64,000 bases of DNA from Acidicapsa dinghuensis (GCF_025685685.1 NZ_JAGSYH010000008.1:207005-271004), one strand, 5' to 3'; positions 9,042 to 18,829 are shown, numbered from the stretch's first letter. Notes: generated from the sequence alone by a model not told the origin. Numbers and translations are program-made.

Positions 9042-9956
9042 CTATCCGCACTGCAGCGTCTCCCAAGCCAGCGCCGCACCGGTCAAGTCTTCGATTGCCA
9101 TGCCGAGCGACTTGAACACAAGACGGCCACGCACTGGCGGAACTGCAGTCCCAGCCAGGATCTCGCCAAGCTCGGCATAGACCTTTGCGCCCGAAAGCCG
9201 GACATCGCCAGATTCATTCTCCGATCCCTGCCGCGATTCAGCAATCAGGCATCCAGCCATCACCTCGTCATCCAGTTCGCGAAGCTGCGGCCCGACCGCT
9301 CCAACGGCAACAACCAGTGAATCCGGCCTCAGCCACTTACCCATCAGCACCGGCTGCGTAGCAGACGTTACCGTGATCACTACATCCGAATCCGCAGCGT
9401 GCTCGATCGGCACAGCCACAGCTCCCATCTCATCTGCCAACGCCTGCGCCTTATCTGCATTCCTGCTCCATACTCGAATGCTGTCTGCCTCTCGAAACGC
9501 AGGCCACACCTGCCGCAGCGCCTCGATATGCGCTCGCGCCTGTACTCCAGCACCAAGAATCCCCAGCGTCGTTGTATCGCGAGGCGCAAGCGTTTCCACT
9601 GCCACAGCCGAAACCGCCGCCGTGCGCATCTCCGTAATCAGCCGGCCATCCATTGCGGCAATCGCCTCACCCGTCGCGCGATCGAGCAATTCAATCATCG
9701 CCAGGTGAGTGTGCCTGCCAAGCGCCGCGTTGCCCGGATAAAACGTCACCGTCTTCACCGCCATATACCGGCCATGAATCACCGGCATCACGGCGAACCA
9801 CCCCGTCGGTGAACCCGCTTCGTCCTTCACACGCAACACACTGCGCAGCGGCTGCTCCACCTTGCCCGTCGAATAATCGATCAATGCCCGGCGAATAGCG
9901 GGAATCAGCTCCTCGTAGCTGAGCGCACCGCGAATCTGCTCTTCAGAGATATACAT
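9042..9956 (-). CDS. Ornithine cyclodeaminase / mu-crystallin family dehydrogenase
   Basis: A protein of 304 residues from the ATG at 9956 (MYISEEQIRGALSYEELI is the normal N-terminus; the in-frame extension to 9998 is not family-like). The Rossmann motif LGILGAGVQARAHIEAL sits near residue 120, preceded by the substrate-pocket segment ITEMRTAAVSAVA. Members are NAD(P)H-dependent enzymes acting on cyclic imino acids, ornithine or alanine; orthology cannot be settled by eye. It lies 45 bases downstream of a creatininase-like gene on the same strand, so a shared amino-acid or amide catabolic role is possible but unproven. Confidence 0.88.
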   Translation of the reverse strand: MYISEEQIRGALSYEELIPAIRRALIDYSTGKVEQPLRSVLRVKDEAGSPTGWFAVMPVIHGRYMAVKTVTFYPGNAALGRHTHLAMIELLDRATGEAIAAMDGRLITEMRTAAVSAVAVETLAPRDTTTLGILGAGVQARAHIEALRQVWPAFREADSIRVWSRNADKAQALADEMGAVAVPIEHAADSDVVITVTSATQPVLMGKWLRPDSLVVAVGAVGPQLRELDDEVMAGCLIAESRQGSENESGDVRLSGAKVYAELGEILAGTAVPPVRGRLVFKSLGMAIEDLTGAALAWETLQCG

Positions 9957-10001
9957 TGCAGACAGTCTACGGCGTCGCGCATCCCATTTGCAGAACACGG
10001 G

Positions 10002-10898
10002 CTACTGCGGCGTATCAAGCGGATGCTCACTCTTCTCGAAAAACTCTTTTTGCAGCCGCGGGCTTACATCATCCGCCTGAATGCTCTTAATCGCATTCGC
10101 TACCGAATCGATCCACCAGTTCATCTGGAACTCGCCAAGCTCGCGCGTCGCCGCTGACCCATCCCCCGCATAGTGATCCGGAAATCGTGCATACCACCAG
10201 ATGCCCGTATACACGCCGTCTGGAAGATTCTCGCGATGCTGATCCGCACCCGACTCCGACTGCGCACGATCCATATGCAGCAGATCAGGACGCGCAATCA
10301 TCATCTTCGAGGTCTCGCTCTCACCAGCATGCGCATCCACCGTCGTCTTCTTCTTTGGACCGCCCGAGGGCGGCGTGCGCTCGTCGAAAATATAAACCAT
10401 GTAATCGTGCGGCTTATCCAGCTGTGTCTGGGCAAAGTACGGCAGCAGACTGTTGTTGCCTCCATGCCCATTCACGATCAGAATCTTGCGGCAGCCATTA
10501 CGCCCCATCTCGTCCGTCGTCGCCTGCAGCAAAGCCAGTTGCAGCTCTCGCGGATAAGCCATCGTCCCCGGCTCATGCCGCGCCTCGGCGATCTGGCCGA
10601 AGTAATACTCCGGAAAAACCACAGCATATTGCTTTTCAACGGCGTGCAGCACAGCATATCGAACATCCAGCAGATCGGTGCCGATCGGCATGTGAGGCCC
10701 ATGTTTTTCCAGAATGCCAAACGGCAACACGCAGGTATTTTTCGCCTGCACTATAGCCTGGACAAAATCAGGCCCGGTCAGTTCTTCCCAATGAGCTGAC
10801 AACTTCGAGCCCGCGGACGTCTGCGCAAGCAGGCACGGCTGGCAAAACAAAGCAGCGCAAACAGCCGCGCTCAAAACAACATCGGAAAATAGGCTCAT
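10002..10898 (-). CDS. Secreted creatininase-family amidohydrolase
   Basis: A protein of 298 residues with a signal peptide ending near LLAQ. Metal-site motifs are visible: LPFGILEKHGPHMPIGTD (Glu, His, Asp), ILIVNGHGGNNS and DAHAGESETS. The creatininase superfamily includes creatininase, mycofactocin-associated MftE and formamide hydrolases, mostly cytosolic; the export signal here is less usual. It is first in a likely two-gene operon with the ornithine-cyclodeaminase-like gene. The substrate is not known. Confidence 0.85.
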   Translation of the reverse strand: MSLFSDVVLSAAVCAALFCQPCLLAQTSAGSKLSAHWEELTGPDFVQAIVQAKNTCVLPFGILEKHGPHMPIGTDLLDVRYAVLHAVEKQYAVVFPEYYFGQIAEARHEPGTMAYPRELQLALLQATTDEMGRNGCRKILIVNGHGGNNSLLPYFAQTQLDKPHDYMVYIFDERTPPSGGPKKKTTVDAHAGESETSKMMIARPDLLHMDRAQSESGADQHRENLPDGVYTGIWWYARFPDHYAGDGSAATRELGEFQMNWWIDSVANAIKSIQADDVSPRLQKEFFEKSEHPLDTPQ

Positions 10899-11096
10899 GC
10901 GAAAGCTCTCCGAAGAGGCATAATCCTCTCGGCGGATTGTAGCGGAACCGCGTGCAAGCGATATATGGCTCCTGTCCTACAACTTGAAGATCTGTACACC
11001 GCCGCAATCATTTTTGAAGCTATATGGTGCAAGCTCGCTGGAATCGAAACCCGTAGAAGCTCTCATAAATCTGTGAATACAGAAAAGCCCTCGTGC

Positions 11097-11121
11097 GAGA
11101 CCCGCAATCAAAGCGGGTCTC
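11097..11121 (-). terminator. Hairpin downstream of the papain-like gene
   Basis: GAGACCCGC and GCGGGTCTC form a perfect 9-bp stem with a 7-base loop. On the minus strand it lies about 50 bases past the stop at 11170 and a CTTTTC run follows a few bases later. The weak T-run makes this a probable, not certain, intrinsic terminator. The remaining 10899-11169 gap shows nothing else convincing. Confidence 0.45.
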
Positions 11122-11169
11122 AGATCGTCTGGTGAAACCGCAAAGACATATATGAGATAGCTTCTAGTC

Positions 11170-11757
11170 CTACCAGACGCGATAAGCAATTCCCGCACTA
11201 AGGTAGGGTCGATTGGCGAAATTCACTGGATTCGTCTGCCCAGAGATGAAATTCAGAACCTCGGCTTCACTGTATTCCGTATCGGTGCCTCCATCTGGAT
11301 TCATCGCCCAGATTTTTCCATTGTCCTTGCGCAGCAGCACTGTATGGGTCTTCAGTGCTTGGGATTCGTAGAAACCCACGATAAGAAAGACCCGCGCATC
11401 GTCCTTGAACGCCGTTGTTACATCCAAGGCTCCACTTCGCGTAATCTGCGCGCTCTTCAGGCCAGCTTTATATTCCTTATAGTCGTCCGCAGCTGCCTGC
11501 TTCAGTCCACTGGTGATCATCTTGTTCTGGTGAAGCTCGGTTTTCATTCCCTCGGAAGTCAGATACAGTATTGCGCTGTGAGGCATGATTTCTTCTTTGC
11601 CTTGTATCGCAGATCGCTTCGTCAGACCCCATATCTTCATCTCGGTAGGCTTGTTGATGTCGGTATCGGGTATCTTACCCAACTCGGCAAGGGTGACCAT
11701 GATTGCGACAGCGGTGCAGGACTGCTGCTGCGATTGTGGATAGCTATGACGCGCCAT
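11170..11757 (-). CDS. Orphan protein with papain-like (C39-type) layout
   Basis: A protein of 195 residues; GGAGG lies 6 bases before the ATG. The order of residues recalls a papain-like cysteine peptidase: Gln8 and Cys14 in YPQSQQQSCTAVAIMVTLAEL, a later His138 in LKTHTVLL, and Asn153/Asp155 in WAMNPDGGTD. There is no signal peptide or membrane segment. The final part (NFANRPYLSAGIAYRVW) is aromatic-rich. It stands alone with unusual 13-bp tandem repeats just upstream. Assignment to a family is inference; it could equally be an inactive fold relative. Predicted location is the cytoplasm unless exported by a dedicated system. Confidence 0.6.
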   Translation of the reverse strand: MARHSYPQSQQQSCTAVAIMVTLAELGKIPDTDINKPTEMKIWGLTKRSAIQGKEEIMPHSAILYLTSEGMKTELHQNKMITSGLKQAAADDYKEYKAGLKSAQITRSGALDVTTAFKDDARVFLIVGFYESQALKTHTVLLRKDNGKIWAMNPDGGTDTEYSEAEVLNFISGQTNPVNFANRPYLSAGIAYRVW

Positions 11758-11771
11758 TCGCTTCCTCCTAA

Positions 11772-11823
11772 ACCAAGGTTTGAAACCAGAATTTGAAGTC
11801 AGGATTTGAAATCAGGATTTAAG
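11772..11823 (-). repeat. Four tandem 13-bp repeats upstream of the papain-like gene
   Basis: Four head-to-tail units: accaaggtttgaa, accagaatttgaa, gtcaggatttgaa, atcaggatttaag. They start 15 bases before the ATG at 11757, just beyond its ribosome site, and so lie in the leader or promoter. Such spacing suits regulator binding or slippage-based variation, but either role is inference. The remainder up to 12085 shows no gene. Confidence 0.7.
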
Positions 11824-12088
11824 TTTTCGCAAAAATTGTACTCCATGGAAGTTAACCCGAAGACATGGCTCTTATCGCCAGTAAACAATCCGCGGCCTGG
11901 CGGCGAACGTCGTAAAGCTGCGCCTGATCCCTTCGCAGGTAACGGTCTATGCAAAAAGATATTTGCCGCGCAGCTACCGGAGGATATGCTTGACCCTATC
12001 ATGCATGGCGTTACTCAGGTCCTGGCATGAATTGCGCAGTAAACAGGCTCGGTTGAGGTAGTAACTATCGAGTCCAGAAGGAGCAGTG

Positions 12089-14557
12089 ATGCAGCGTGAA
12101 AATCATACCGGCTTCGCGCAGATTCTGAAGTCGTTGCGTACCGGTCTCAGCCAGGATCTTCGCTTCGCGCGTCGCCAGTTGGCTAGAAATCCCGGTTTCG
12201 CCATCACCACCATCCTCACGCTCGCGCTCGGCATCGGTGCCACTACTGCCGTCTTCAGCGTCGCCTACGGCGTCCTCATCGATCCTTTTCCTTATAAAGA
12301 TGTAAATACCCTCGCCACTCCCAAGCTCTGCCAGCCTGACCAGCCCGAATGCAACTGGCGAGCATACACGCCCGAGCAGTTTCTCGAAATTGCCAGCAAA
12401 ACCGACATCTTCAACGGCGTCACCGCTTCCACCGTCGGCATGGTCACGCTCACCGGTGGCCCTGAGCCAGAGCGTATCCGTGGCAACTACATCACGCCCA
12501 ACACCTTCGACGTGCTCGGCGTGCATCCCGTTGCCGGCCGCGGCACCACAGAAGACGATGTACGCCCTGGCCACGAAGAAGTCGCCCTGCTCAGCTATCG
12601 CTACTGGCAGGCGCATTACAGCGGCAGTAACGCCGTGCTGGGCCACGTGCTCGATGTCGATGGCCACCCTCGCACCATCATCGGCGTCATGCCACCGCGT
12701 TTCCTGTGGCGCGGAGCCGACGTCTACCTGCCCATCGCCATCACCAACCAATACGAGATTGAGGGCCATCGCTACTTCACCCTCGTAGGCCGCCTCAAGC
12801 CTGGAGTCACCGACGCTCAGGCTGCGGTTGAGCTCAAGCCCATCTTCGACGAATTCTCCAAAGCCGCGCCATTCCTATTCCCCAAAGACCTGCGCCTCGG
12901 CATCCTTACCTTCCCCGAGATGTTCAAGTCCAACCTCGCCAGCACGCTCTATCTGCTGCTGGGTTCAGTTTTCGTCCTCCTCTTCATCGCGTGCGTGAAC
13001 GTATCGAGCCTGCTGCTCGCCCGCGCCGTCAACCGCGAACACGAATTTGTGGTCCGCGCCTCCATCGGAGCTTCGCGCGTACGGCTCGTTCGGCAGACAC
13101 TCACCGAATCACTGCTGCTCGCTCTCGCCGCGATGCCGCTAGCTCTTGGCATCGCCTACGCAGGTCTGCAGGCCATGCTGAGCATCGTCCCGCGCGATAC
13201 CATCCCCGACGAAGCCCACGTCGCGATGAATACTCCAGTGCTCATGGCCTCACTCGGCGTCGCGCTCCTCACGGTGCTGATCTTCGGCCTCGCGCCCGCA
13301 TGGCACAGCGCCAACCCTCGCCTCGCTGCCGTGCTCAACAGCGTTCGCTCCGGAGGCAGCCGCGCGCAACGCCGCCTGCTCAGCGGCTTCGTCATCACCG
13401 AGATCGCTCTTTCGCTGGCATTGCTCATGCTCGCCGGGCTCATGATTCGCTCGCTCGTTGCTGTCGAGTCCGTTCCCGTTCCCTTTCCGCCTGACCGCAC
13501 GCTCATGATGGGACTGCCGCTCGACAACACACGCTATCCCACGCCCGACAGCCAGACCGGCTTCTCGCGCCAGTTGCTCGATCGCGTCCGCACATTGCCC
13601 GGCGTGCAGGACGCAACCATAGACGCAGCCTACCCATTCATGGATATCGACGCCGAGCGCGTCCAGATCCCCGGCCAGCCCGTCGACAAACGCGTCATCT
13701 CGCTCCATCTCACCGATCCCAACTACCTCGATATCTCCGGACTGAAATTAACCGCCGGCCACTTCCTCGACGAGCGCGAAATATCAGCCAAGGCGCACGA
13801 CGCCGTGGTCAGCCAGAACTTCGTCCAGCGTTACTTCAATGGAGCAAGCCCACTCGGGCGCACCATCGCATTGCCCGAGTTCAAGGCCGATGGCAAGACC
13901 GCGCTCGGACAAACACCCTTCACCATCGTCGGCGTCGTCACTGATATGCCCTTCTTCATCGGCTTCCACGAAAACTTCCCGCACGTCTTCCTGCCCTATA
14001 CCGTGGCTCCAGGCAACGCCGGCACCCTAGTCGTCTCCACCAGCCTGCCTGCGGATAGCCTGCTCAACCCCGTCCGCCAGGCCGTTTACGCCATCGACAA
14101 AGACCAACCCATCGTAGACGCCATGAGCATGCGCCAGATGCTCGACATGTACGGCTACGCCGGCGCGCGCTTTGCCTTCGTCCTCTTCGGTACATTCGCC
14201 GGAGCAGCGCTCGTTCTCTCACTCGTCGGCATCTACGGCGTGCTCTCCTTCATCACCTCGCAGCGCACGCAGGAGATCGGCATTCGCATGGCCCTCGGCG
14301 CCTCACGCAGCGATGTCATGTGGATGGTTCTGCGCCAGGCCGCACTGCTCGCAGCCTTGGGCGTTGCCGTCGGTCTGCCGCTCGCATTCTTCGCTGGCCG
14401 CTTCGCGAAAGATCAGCTAGTACAGACCTCGCAGCACGATCCAGTCTCAATGGCAATCGCAGTCTGCATTCTGCCATTACTGGCGATCATCGGCACACTC
14501 ATGCCCGCACGCCGCGCCGCTGCAATCGATCCGGCGCGCGCACTGCGCGCAGAGTAA
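12089..14557 (+). CDS. MacB/FtsX-type ABC permease of the acidobacterial ADOP family
   Basis: A protein of 822 residues. ATG at 12089 is chosen because AAGGAG lies 5 bases before it; the GTG at 12086 would be too close. After a short cytosolic region comes the signature DLRFARRQLARNPGFAITTILTLALGIGATTAVFSVAYGVL with the first membrane helix, then a periplasmic MacB-like core, an FtsX domain with helices near residues 290-440, a second periplasmic core and a C-terminal FtsX domain with QRTQEIGIRMALGASRSDVMWMVL. This duplicated layout without an adjacent ATPase is the 'acidobacterial duplicated orphan permease' arrangement. A lipoprotein or peptide export function is inferred from MacB. No PadR regulator gene lies next to it. 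Confidence 0.92.
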   Translation: MQRENHTGFAQILKSLRTGLSQDLRFARRQLARNPGFAITTILTLALGIGATTAVFSVAYGVLIDPFPYKDVNTLATPKLCQPDQPECNWRAYTPEQFLEIASKTDIFNGVTASTVGMVTLTGGPEPERIRGNYITPNTFDVLGVHPVAGRGTTEDDVRPGHEEVALLSYRYWQAHYSGSNAVLGHVLDVDGHPRTIIGVMPPRFLWRGADVYLPIAITNQYEIEGHRYFTLVGRLKPGVTDAQAAVELKPIFDEFSKAAPFLFPKDLRLGILTFPEMFKSNLASTLYLLLGSVFVLLFIACVNVSSLLLARAVNREHEFVVRASIGASRVRLVRQTLTESLLLALAAMPLALGIAYAGLQAMLSIVPRDTIPDEAHVAMNTPVLMASLGVALLTVLIFGLAPAWHSANPRLAAVLNSVRSGGSRAQRRLLSGFVITEIALSLALLMLAGLMIRSLVAVESVPVPFPPDRTLMMGLPLDNTRYPTPDSQTGFSRQLLDRVRTLPGVQDATIDAAYPFMDIDAERVQIPGQPVDKRVISLHLTDPNYLDISGLKLTAGHFLDEREISAKAHDAVVSQNFVQRYFNGASPLGRTIALPEFKADGKTALGQTPFTIVGVVTDMPFFIGFHENFPHVFLPYTVAPGNAGTLVVSTSLPADSLLNPVRQAVYAIDKDQPIVDAMSMRQMLDMYGYAGARFAFVLFGTFAGAALVLSLVGIYGVLSFITSQRTQEIGIRMALGASRSDVMWMVLRQAALLAALGVAVGLPLAFFAGRFAKDQLVQTSQHDPVSMAIAVCILPLLAIIGTLMPARRAAAIDPARALRAE

Positions 14558-14640
14558 GACGATCTCGAAATTTCTCGCAGTTCTACTGAACTACGTTCCT
14601 TCGAAGTACGTACCCCAGATCGAGGACATATCGATTCGTG

Positions 14641-16248
14641 ATGATGGTACGCACGGCACCACAGCAACTTAAACCAGTGGGGCGACAAATTAAAAAAGAC
14701 ACGGTTTCTCAACCCAGTGCATCCTCAAATAGCTTGATATCAGGCTTGGCTATCGTCTGCTGCGTTGCGCTTGTTCGCGTTGCTATTTACATCGTGGCGG
14801 CGCGTAACTATGGATATTTCCGCGATGAACTGTACTACCTCGCTTGCGGAGAGCATCCAGCGTGGGGATACATGGATCAGCCCCCGTTGATCGCGTGGAT
14901 TGCCTGGCTGTTGGAGCATACGATCGGGGTTTCGCTCTATGCGCTGCGGCTCTTACCGATGCTGGCCGATGTAGGCTCCATCGTGTTGACCGGTCTGCTG
15001 GCCCGCAAACTAGGGAGCAAGCGCTGGGCGATGTTCCTGGCCTCGCTTGCCGTACTTGTTGCGCCAATCTACCTGACGCTTTCGCATTTGTTTACGATGA
15101 ATGCCTTCGATCCACTCTTATGGACGCTTATTGCATGGTTTCTTGTGGATCTTGTTCAAACAGGCAACGAAAGGAACTGGTTGTGGATCGGAGTTTTGAC
15201 GGGCATTACGCTGCTCAATAAATACGGAGTGCTGTTTTTTGTCGCCGGCCTCCTTGTCGGCGTTGCGTTTTCGCAATTGCGCCGCAGTTTTGCACGGCCT
15301 TGGTTCTGGGCAGGCGCTGGTCTTGCCACGCTTATCGCTCTCCCAAATTTCCTTTGGCAACTTCATTGGAATTTCCCCTTCGTTCAATTAGTGAGCAGCG
15401 TACGGAAAAATGGACGCGATGTGATGCTGCCGCCGCTGCCTTATTTGGCGCAGCAGTCGGAGATGATGGGATTTGTCTCATCGCTTCTGGTGGTGTTGGC
15501 GCTGTGGTTTTTGATTTCTCCCCGGGGCAAGCGCTACGCGGTTCTTGCCGGAGGATTCCTGAGCGTTTTGGGATGCATGCTCCTGCTGAAGGGCAAGTTC
15601 TACTACGTTGCACCGGTCTATCCCGTTGTCTTCGCTCCCGGCGCAGTATTTTTTGAGCAGTTGACGGATGCGCGCGTGATTAAGTGGTTCCGGCCAGTCT
15701 ATGCATTGATGATGCTCTTGGTTGGAGCGCTGATTGCACCGACTGCGATTCCTTTACTTTCAATAGAACAGTACATCGCGTACACAAGGAAGCTGGGAAT
15801 TCAGCAACAGAAATTCGAGAACCAGCCGGAAAGCCAGCTCCCGCAGATTTATGCCGACATGATGGGGTGGGAAGAGCGGGTAAAGATAGTAGCGGCGTAT
15901 GTTCACTCTCTGCCGCCCGAGGAGCAGAAAGTAACGGCAATTGGAGCCTCTAACTATGGCGACGCCGGGGCCGTCGATCTCTTTGGGCCGAAGTACGGCT
16001 TGCCCAAGGCAATCAGCACCGCCAACAACTATTGGATCTGGGGTCCGCGAGACTATACAGGCCAAAGCCTGATTCTCATGGACGAGGATTCACCGGAGAA
16101 GTACGTCAAGAGTTGCAAATCTCTAGTGCTCGTTGCGCGCCCTGACAATCCTTATGCACGGCCTGATGAAAACCAGCCAATTTATCACTGCGTTGGATTG
16201 ACCCCTGACCTTCAGACGTTATGGCCAGCTCTCAAACCATGGAAATAG
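14641..16248 (+). CDS. GT39/ArnT-like membrane glycosyltransferase
   Basis: About 535 residues with 10-12 predicted membrane helices. The first loop carries the family acidic motif YFRDELYYLACGEHPAWGYM followed by DQPPLIAWIA, as in lipid-linked sugar transferases of the PMT_2/GT39 group. The C-terminal 150 residues form a soluble domain. Three start codons (GTG, ATG, ATG) stand in a row at 14638-14646; none has a strong ribosome site. Likely role: transfer of a sugar from a polyprenyl-phosphate donor to an envelope acceptor; donor and acceptor are unknown. Confidence 0.85.
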   Translation: MMVRTAPQQLKPVGRQIKKDTVSQPSASSNSLISGLAIVCCVALVRVAIYIVAARNYGYFRDELYYLACGEHPAWGYMDQPPLIAWIAWLLEHTIGVSLYALRLLPMLADVGSIVLTGLLARKLGSKRWAMFLASLAVLVAPIYLTLSHLFTMNAFDPLLWTLIAWFLVDLVQTGNERNWLWIGVLTGITLLNKYGVLFFVAGLLVGVAFSQLRRSFARPWFWAGAGLATLIALPNFLWQLHWNFPFVQLVSSVRKNGRDVMLPPLPYLAQQSEMMGFVSSLLVVLALWFLISPRGKRYAVLAGGFLSVLGCMLLLKGKFYYVAPVYPVVFAPGAVFFEQLTDARVIKWFRPVYALMMLLVGALIAPTAIPLLSIEQYIAYTRKLGIQQQKFENQPESQLPQIYADMMGWEERVKIVAAYVHSLPPEEQKVTAIGASNYGDAGAVDLFGPKYGLPKAISTANNYWIWGPRDYTGQSLILMDEDSPEKYVKSCKSLVLVARPDNPYARPDENQPIYHCVGLTPDLQTLWPALKPWK

Positions 16249-16357
16249 ATTCGATCTCTTCTTGCGAGAGAGTTCTCGATTTAAGAGCAATCCATCTGCA
16301 GGAGAGACCAGCGAATCAGGCACTTCAATCACATGCCTTGAACGCTTTCATGCGAAG

Positions 16358-16798
16358 CTAGTTCGGCCGATTATTCGAATCCGACTTCCGCCGGAAGCGC
16401 TCATCAATCGGCTGCCGCCCTTTGAATCCCGACTCCATCGTGTGCCAGTGCTCAATCGCAGCTTCACCGCTCTTCCAGCACAGCAGCACAATCTCATCAT
16501 CAATGCGGCAAGGAAAATCCAGCAATCCGGTATCCAGATCCTTGATCTGCACACCGATCTCATCGATCTCGCTTACAAGTTCACGCGCCTGGCCCACATG
16601 CTTTTCCATCAGCCCGCGCCGAACCGCAACGCTACCAACATCCACCTTCATCCCGCCGGTCAGTTGAATACGCCGCGACAGCGCGTTTAACTCTGAGTCA
16701 ATCGCTTCGGCAGCTTCCTTGTTCTCCATCGCCCGCTTCAGCAGCGACTCAACAAGTGGCAGAATGGATTGCGCTTCATCGAGAGTAAAAGTCTTCAT
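16358..16798 (-). CDS. DUF2203 family protein
   Basis: A protein of 146 residues. It matches the DUF2203 pattern: an N-terminal helix FTLDEAQSILPLVESLL, a middle region with GLMEKHVGQARELVSEIDEIGVQIKDLDTGLLDFPC, and a C-terminal VLLCWKSGEAAIEHWHTMESGFKGRQPI. Cytosolic and mostly helical. The family is uncharacterised. It is 168 bases upstream of nadA's stop side on the same strand, so co-transcription is not evident. Confidence 0.88.
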   Translation of the reverse strand: MKTFTLDEAQSILPLVESLLKRAMENKEAAEAIDSELNALSRRIQLTGGMKVDVGSVAVRRGLMEKHVGQARELVSEIDEIGVQIKDLDTGLLDFPCRIDDEIVLLCWKSGEAAIEHWHTMESGFKGRQPIDERFRRKSDSNNRPN

Positions 16799-16966
16799 GA
16801 GAAAATCGCGGCCCGAGAGTATGGATCCTTACCTCAAGGATACGCCCCTCGCACCGCAAAAGAAAGCACCGCAACAGTGCTTGCGTGTTACCTGCGCATC
16901 ACAATTCAGTAACACGTAAACACTGCACGGAAGATTCTCTTCGAGCGCGATCTAGTTGCGAAGAAC

Positions 16967-18226
16967 CTAGTTACGCGGACCAATCTCCAGCATGCGATCC
17001 AGCGCAATGCGCGCCCAGTGCTTCACCGGCTTGCGCACCTGGATGCGATTGACCACATTGCCCTCGATCAGGTTCTCCAGCGCCCACGCCAGATGCTGTG
17101 GACTGATGCGATACATCGTCGTGCACAGACATCCCGCATCATCAAGCGTGATGATCTTCTTGCCCTCAGACGCAAAGCGCTTCGCCAGCCTGTTGACCAG
17201 ATGAATCTCCGTCCCGATTGCGAAGACCGAGCCCAAAGGCGCATCCTCCACAATCTGAATCAGCCGCTCCGTCGATCCCAGCGCATCGGCCTTCTGGCAA
17301 ACCTCCCAGCGGCACTCCGGATGCACAATCACCTGAATGCCCGGATACTTCGCGCGCACCTGATCCACATGCCCCGGCAAAAAACGCTGATGCACCGAGC
17401 AATGGCCTTTCCAAAGAATGATCCTGCTCGCCTCGAATGCAGCTTTCGTTTGCCCACCCTGCAGCGCCCACGGATCCCACACCGTCATCTCATCGAGCGG
17501 AATACCCATCGCATAACCAGTGTTGCGGCCCAGATGTTGATCGGGCAAAAAGAAGATCCTCTGCCCACGCACAAAGGCCCACTCAAACGCCGCCCGCGCA
17601 TTCGATGAAGTACACACCAGTCCGCCACGCTCACCGCAAAACGCCTTGATCGCAGCCGACGAATTCATATACGTCAGCGGCACCAGGCCATCGGTCAAGC
17701 ACAGCTTTTCCAGCACTTCCCACGCAGCTTCCACCTGCGAAATCTCTGCCATATCGGCCATCGAGCAGCCGGCGTGCAGATCAGGCAGAATCACCTGCTG
17801 AATCGTGTTGCCGTTCGCGTCCTGCCGTCCAAGCAGATCGGCGCTCTCGGCCATAAAATGCACGCCGCAAAAGATCAGATAATCCGCGTCGGTCTCCGCA
17901 GCAACCTTCGAGAGTTTGTAGCTGTCGCCGGTATAGTCAGCGAAACGGATCACTTCATCGCGTTGGTAGTGATGGCCTAGCAGCAGCACGCGAGAGCCAA
18001 GCGCGACCCGCGTAGCAGCAATGCGGTCATCCATAGTGTGATCGGGCAGGTCGAGATAATTCTCTAAACTGCAAGATAGCCGGGTATCGACTTCGATCCC
18101 GGGTACTTCCTCTAACAAAGAAGTCACCGTATATTCCGCCTTCAGTTTGTGCGCCTGAGAGACACGCAAACGGGGATGTTGAAAGCAAACGGTTGCAGTG
18201 GATTCGCTGCCAAAGGCCCAACCCAC
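16967..18226 (-). CDS. nadA: Quinolinate synthase NadA
   Basis: Up to 419 residues. NadA condenses iminoaspartate (made by NadB) with dihydroxyacetone phosphate to quinolinate, using a [4Fe-4S] cluster. Three cluster cysteines can be placed: in IFCGVHFMAES, in HPECRWEVCQ and in DDAGCLCTTMYRI. Substrate motifs include LGHHYQRDEVIRFADYTGDS and GCSMADMAEI. The first 40 residues before the conserved core are long and not family-typical, so the true start may lie downstream of 18226. nadB is in the same window at 23988-25622, in the same orientation but not linked; nadC was not seen. Confidence 0.95.
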   Translation of the reverse strand: MGWAFGSESTATVCFQHPRLRVSQAHKLKAEYTVTSLLEEVPGIEVDTRLSCSLENYLDLPDHTMDDRIAATRVALGSRVLLLGHHYQRDEVIRFADYTGDSYKLSKVAAETDADYLIFCGVHFMAESADLLGRQDANGNTIQQVILPDLHAGCSMADMAEISQVEAAWEVLEKLCLTDGLVPLTYMNSSAAIKAFCGERGGLVCTSSNARAAFEWAFVRGQRIFFLPDQHLGRNTGYAMGIPLDEMTVWDPWALQGGQTKAAFEASRIILWKGHCSVHQRFLPGHVDQVRAKYPGIQVIVHPECRWEVCQKADALGSTERLIQIVEDAPLGSVFAIGTEIHLVNRLAKRFASEGKKIITLDDAGCLCTTMYRISPQHLAWALENLIEGNVVNRIQVRKPVKHWARIALDRMLEIGPRN

Positions 18227-18399
18227 GGGGATGTTGCAACCCTTTCATCATTGGACGCGAGCATCATGTGCGCCGATGCTAAAAACCAGCGCGAACGCTC
18301 ACATCCCTTCTCTCTATTGTAACGTGGATGTAGCGGTCAGCACTCGCGGACACCGTCCCTCCGCACACCTGAGCAACCTTCTCACCTTAGGAGCCGAAG

Positions 18400-18765
18400 A
18401 TGACGAACGATCGCGAACTTCTCAACGCAGCCTACGCGCACTTCAACGCACGCGAACTCGAAGACACGCTGGCCCTCATGCAACCCGATGTGCTGTGGCC
18501 CAACGGCATGGAAGGCGGCTGGGTCCACGGTCATCAGGGAGTGCGCGACTACTGGACCCGCCAATGGGCCATCCTCGATCCCCATGTCGATCCGGTCGGC
18601 TTTCAAGCCGAGCCCGACGGACGCATCGCGGTCTCAGTGCATCAGGTCGTTCACGATAAAACCGGCGCACTTCTCATGGACCTGATGATCGAACACGTCT
18701 ACCGCATCGATAACGGCCTGATTCAGAGCATGGAGATTCGCGACAAGCAACAGACGACAGAGTAG
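18400..18765 (+). CDS. SnoaL-like / NTF2-fold protein
   Basis: A protein of 121 residues that begins MTNDRELLNAAYAHFNARELEDTLALM and continues DVLWPNGMEGGWVHGHQGVRDYWTRQW and HVYRIDNGLIQSMEIRD. This is the order of elements in SnoaL-like proteins: a cone-shaped alpha+beta barrel used as a small enzyme or binding pocket. AGGAG lies about 8 bases before the ATG. Substrate and pathway are unknown. A YdeI-like gene follows 64 bases later. Confidence 0.83.
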   Translation: MTNDRELLNAAYAHFNARELEDTLALMQPDVLWPNGMEGGWVHGHQGVRDYWTRQWAILDPHVDPVGFQAEPDGRIAVSVHQVVHDKTGALLMDLMIEHVYRIDNGLIQSMEIRDKQQTTE

Positions 18766-18829
18766 GAGCGATTCCATACCAAAGATCCTCCATCGCAGAT
18801 CGCGAAGATACAAGACAGGAACACAATGT

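Noticed and set aside
10977..11198. Minus-strand frame of 73 codons after the papain-like gene
   Set aside because: It overlaps the preceding gene's end and contains the terminator hairpin; no ribosome site.
11806..12030. Plus-strand frame of 74 codons upstream of the ADOP permease
   Set aside because: Overlaps the 13-bp repeats, lacks a ribosome site and looks non-coding.
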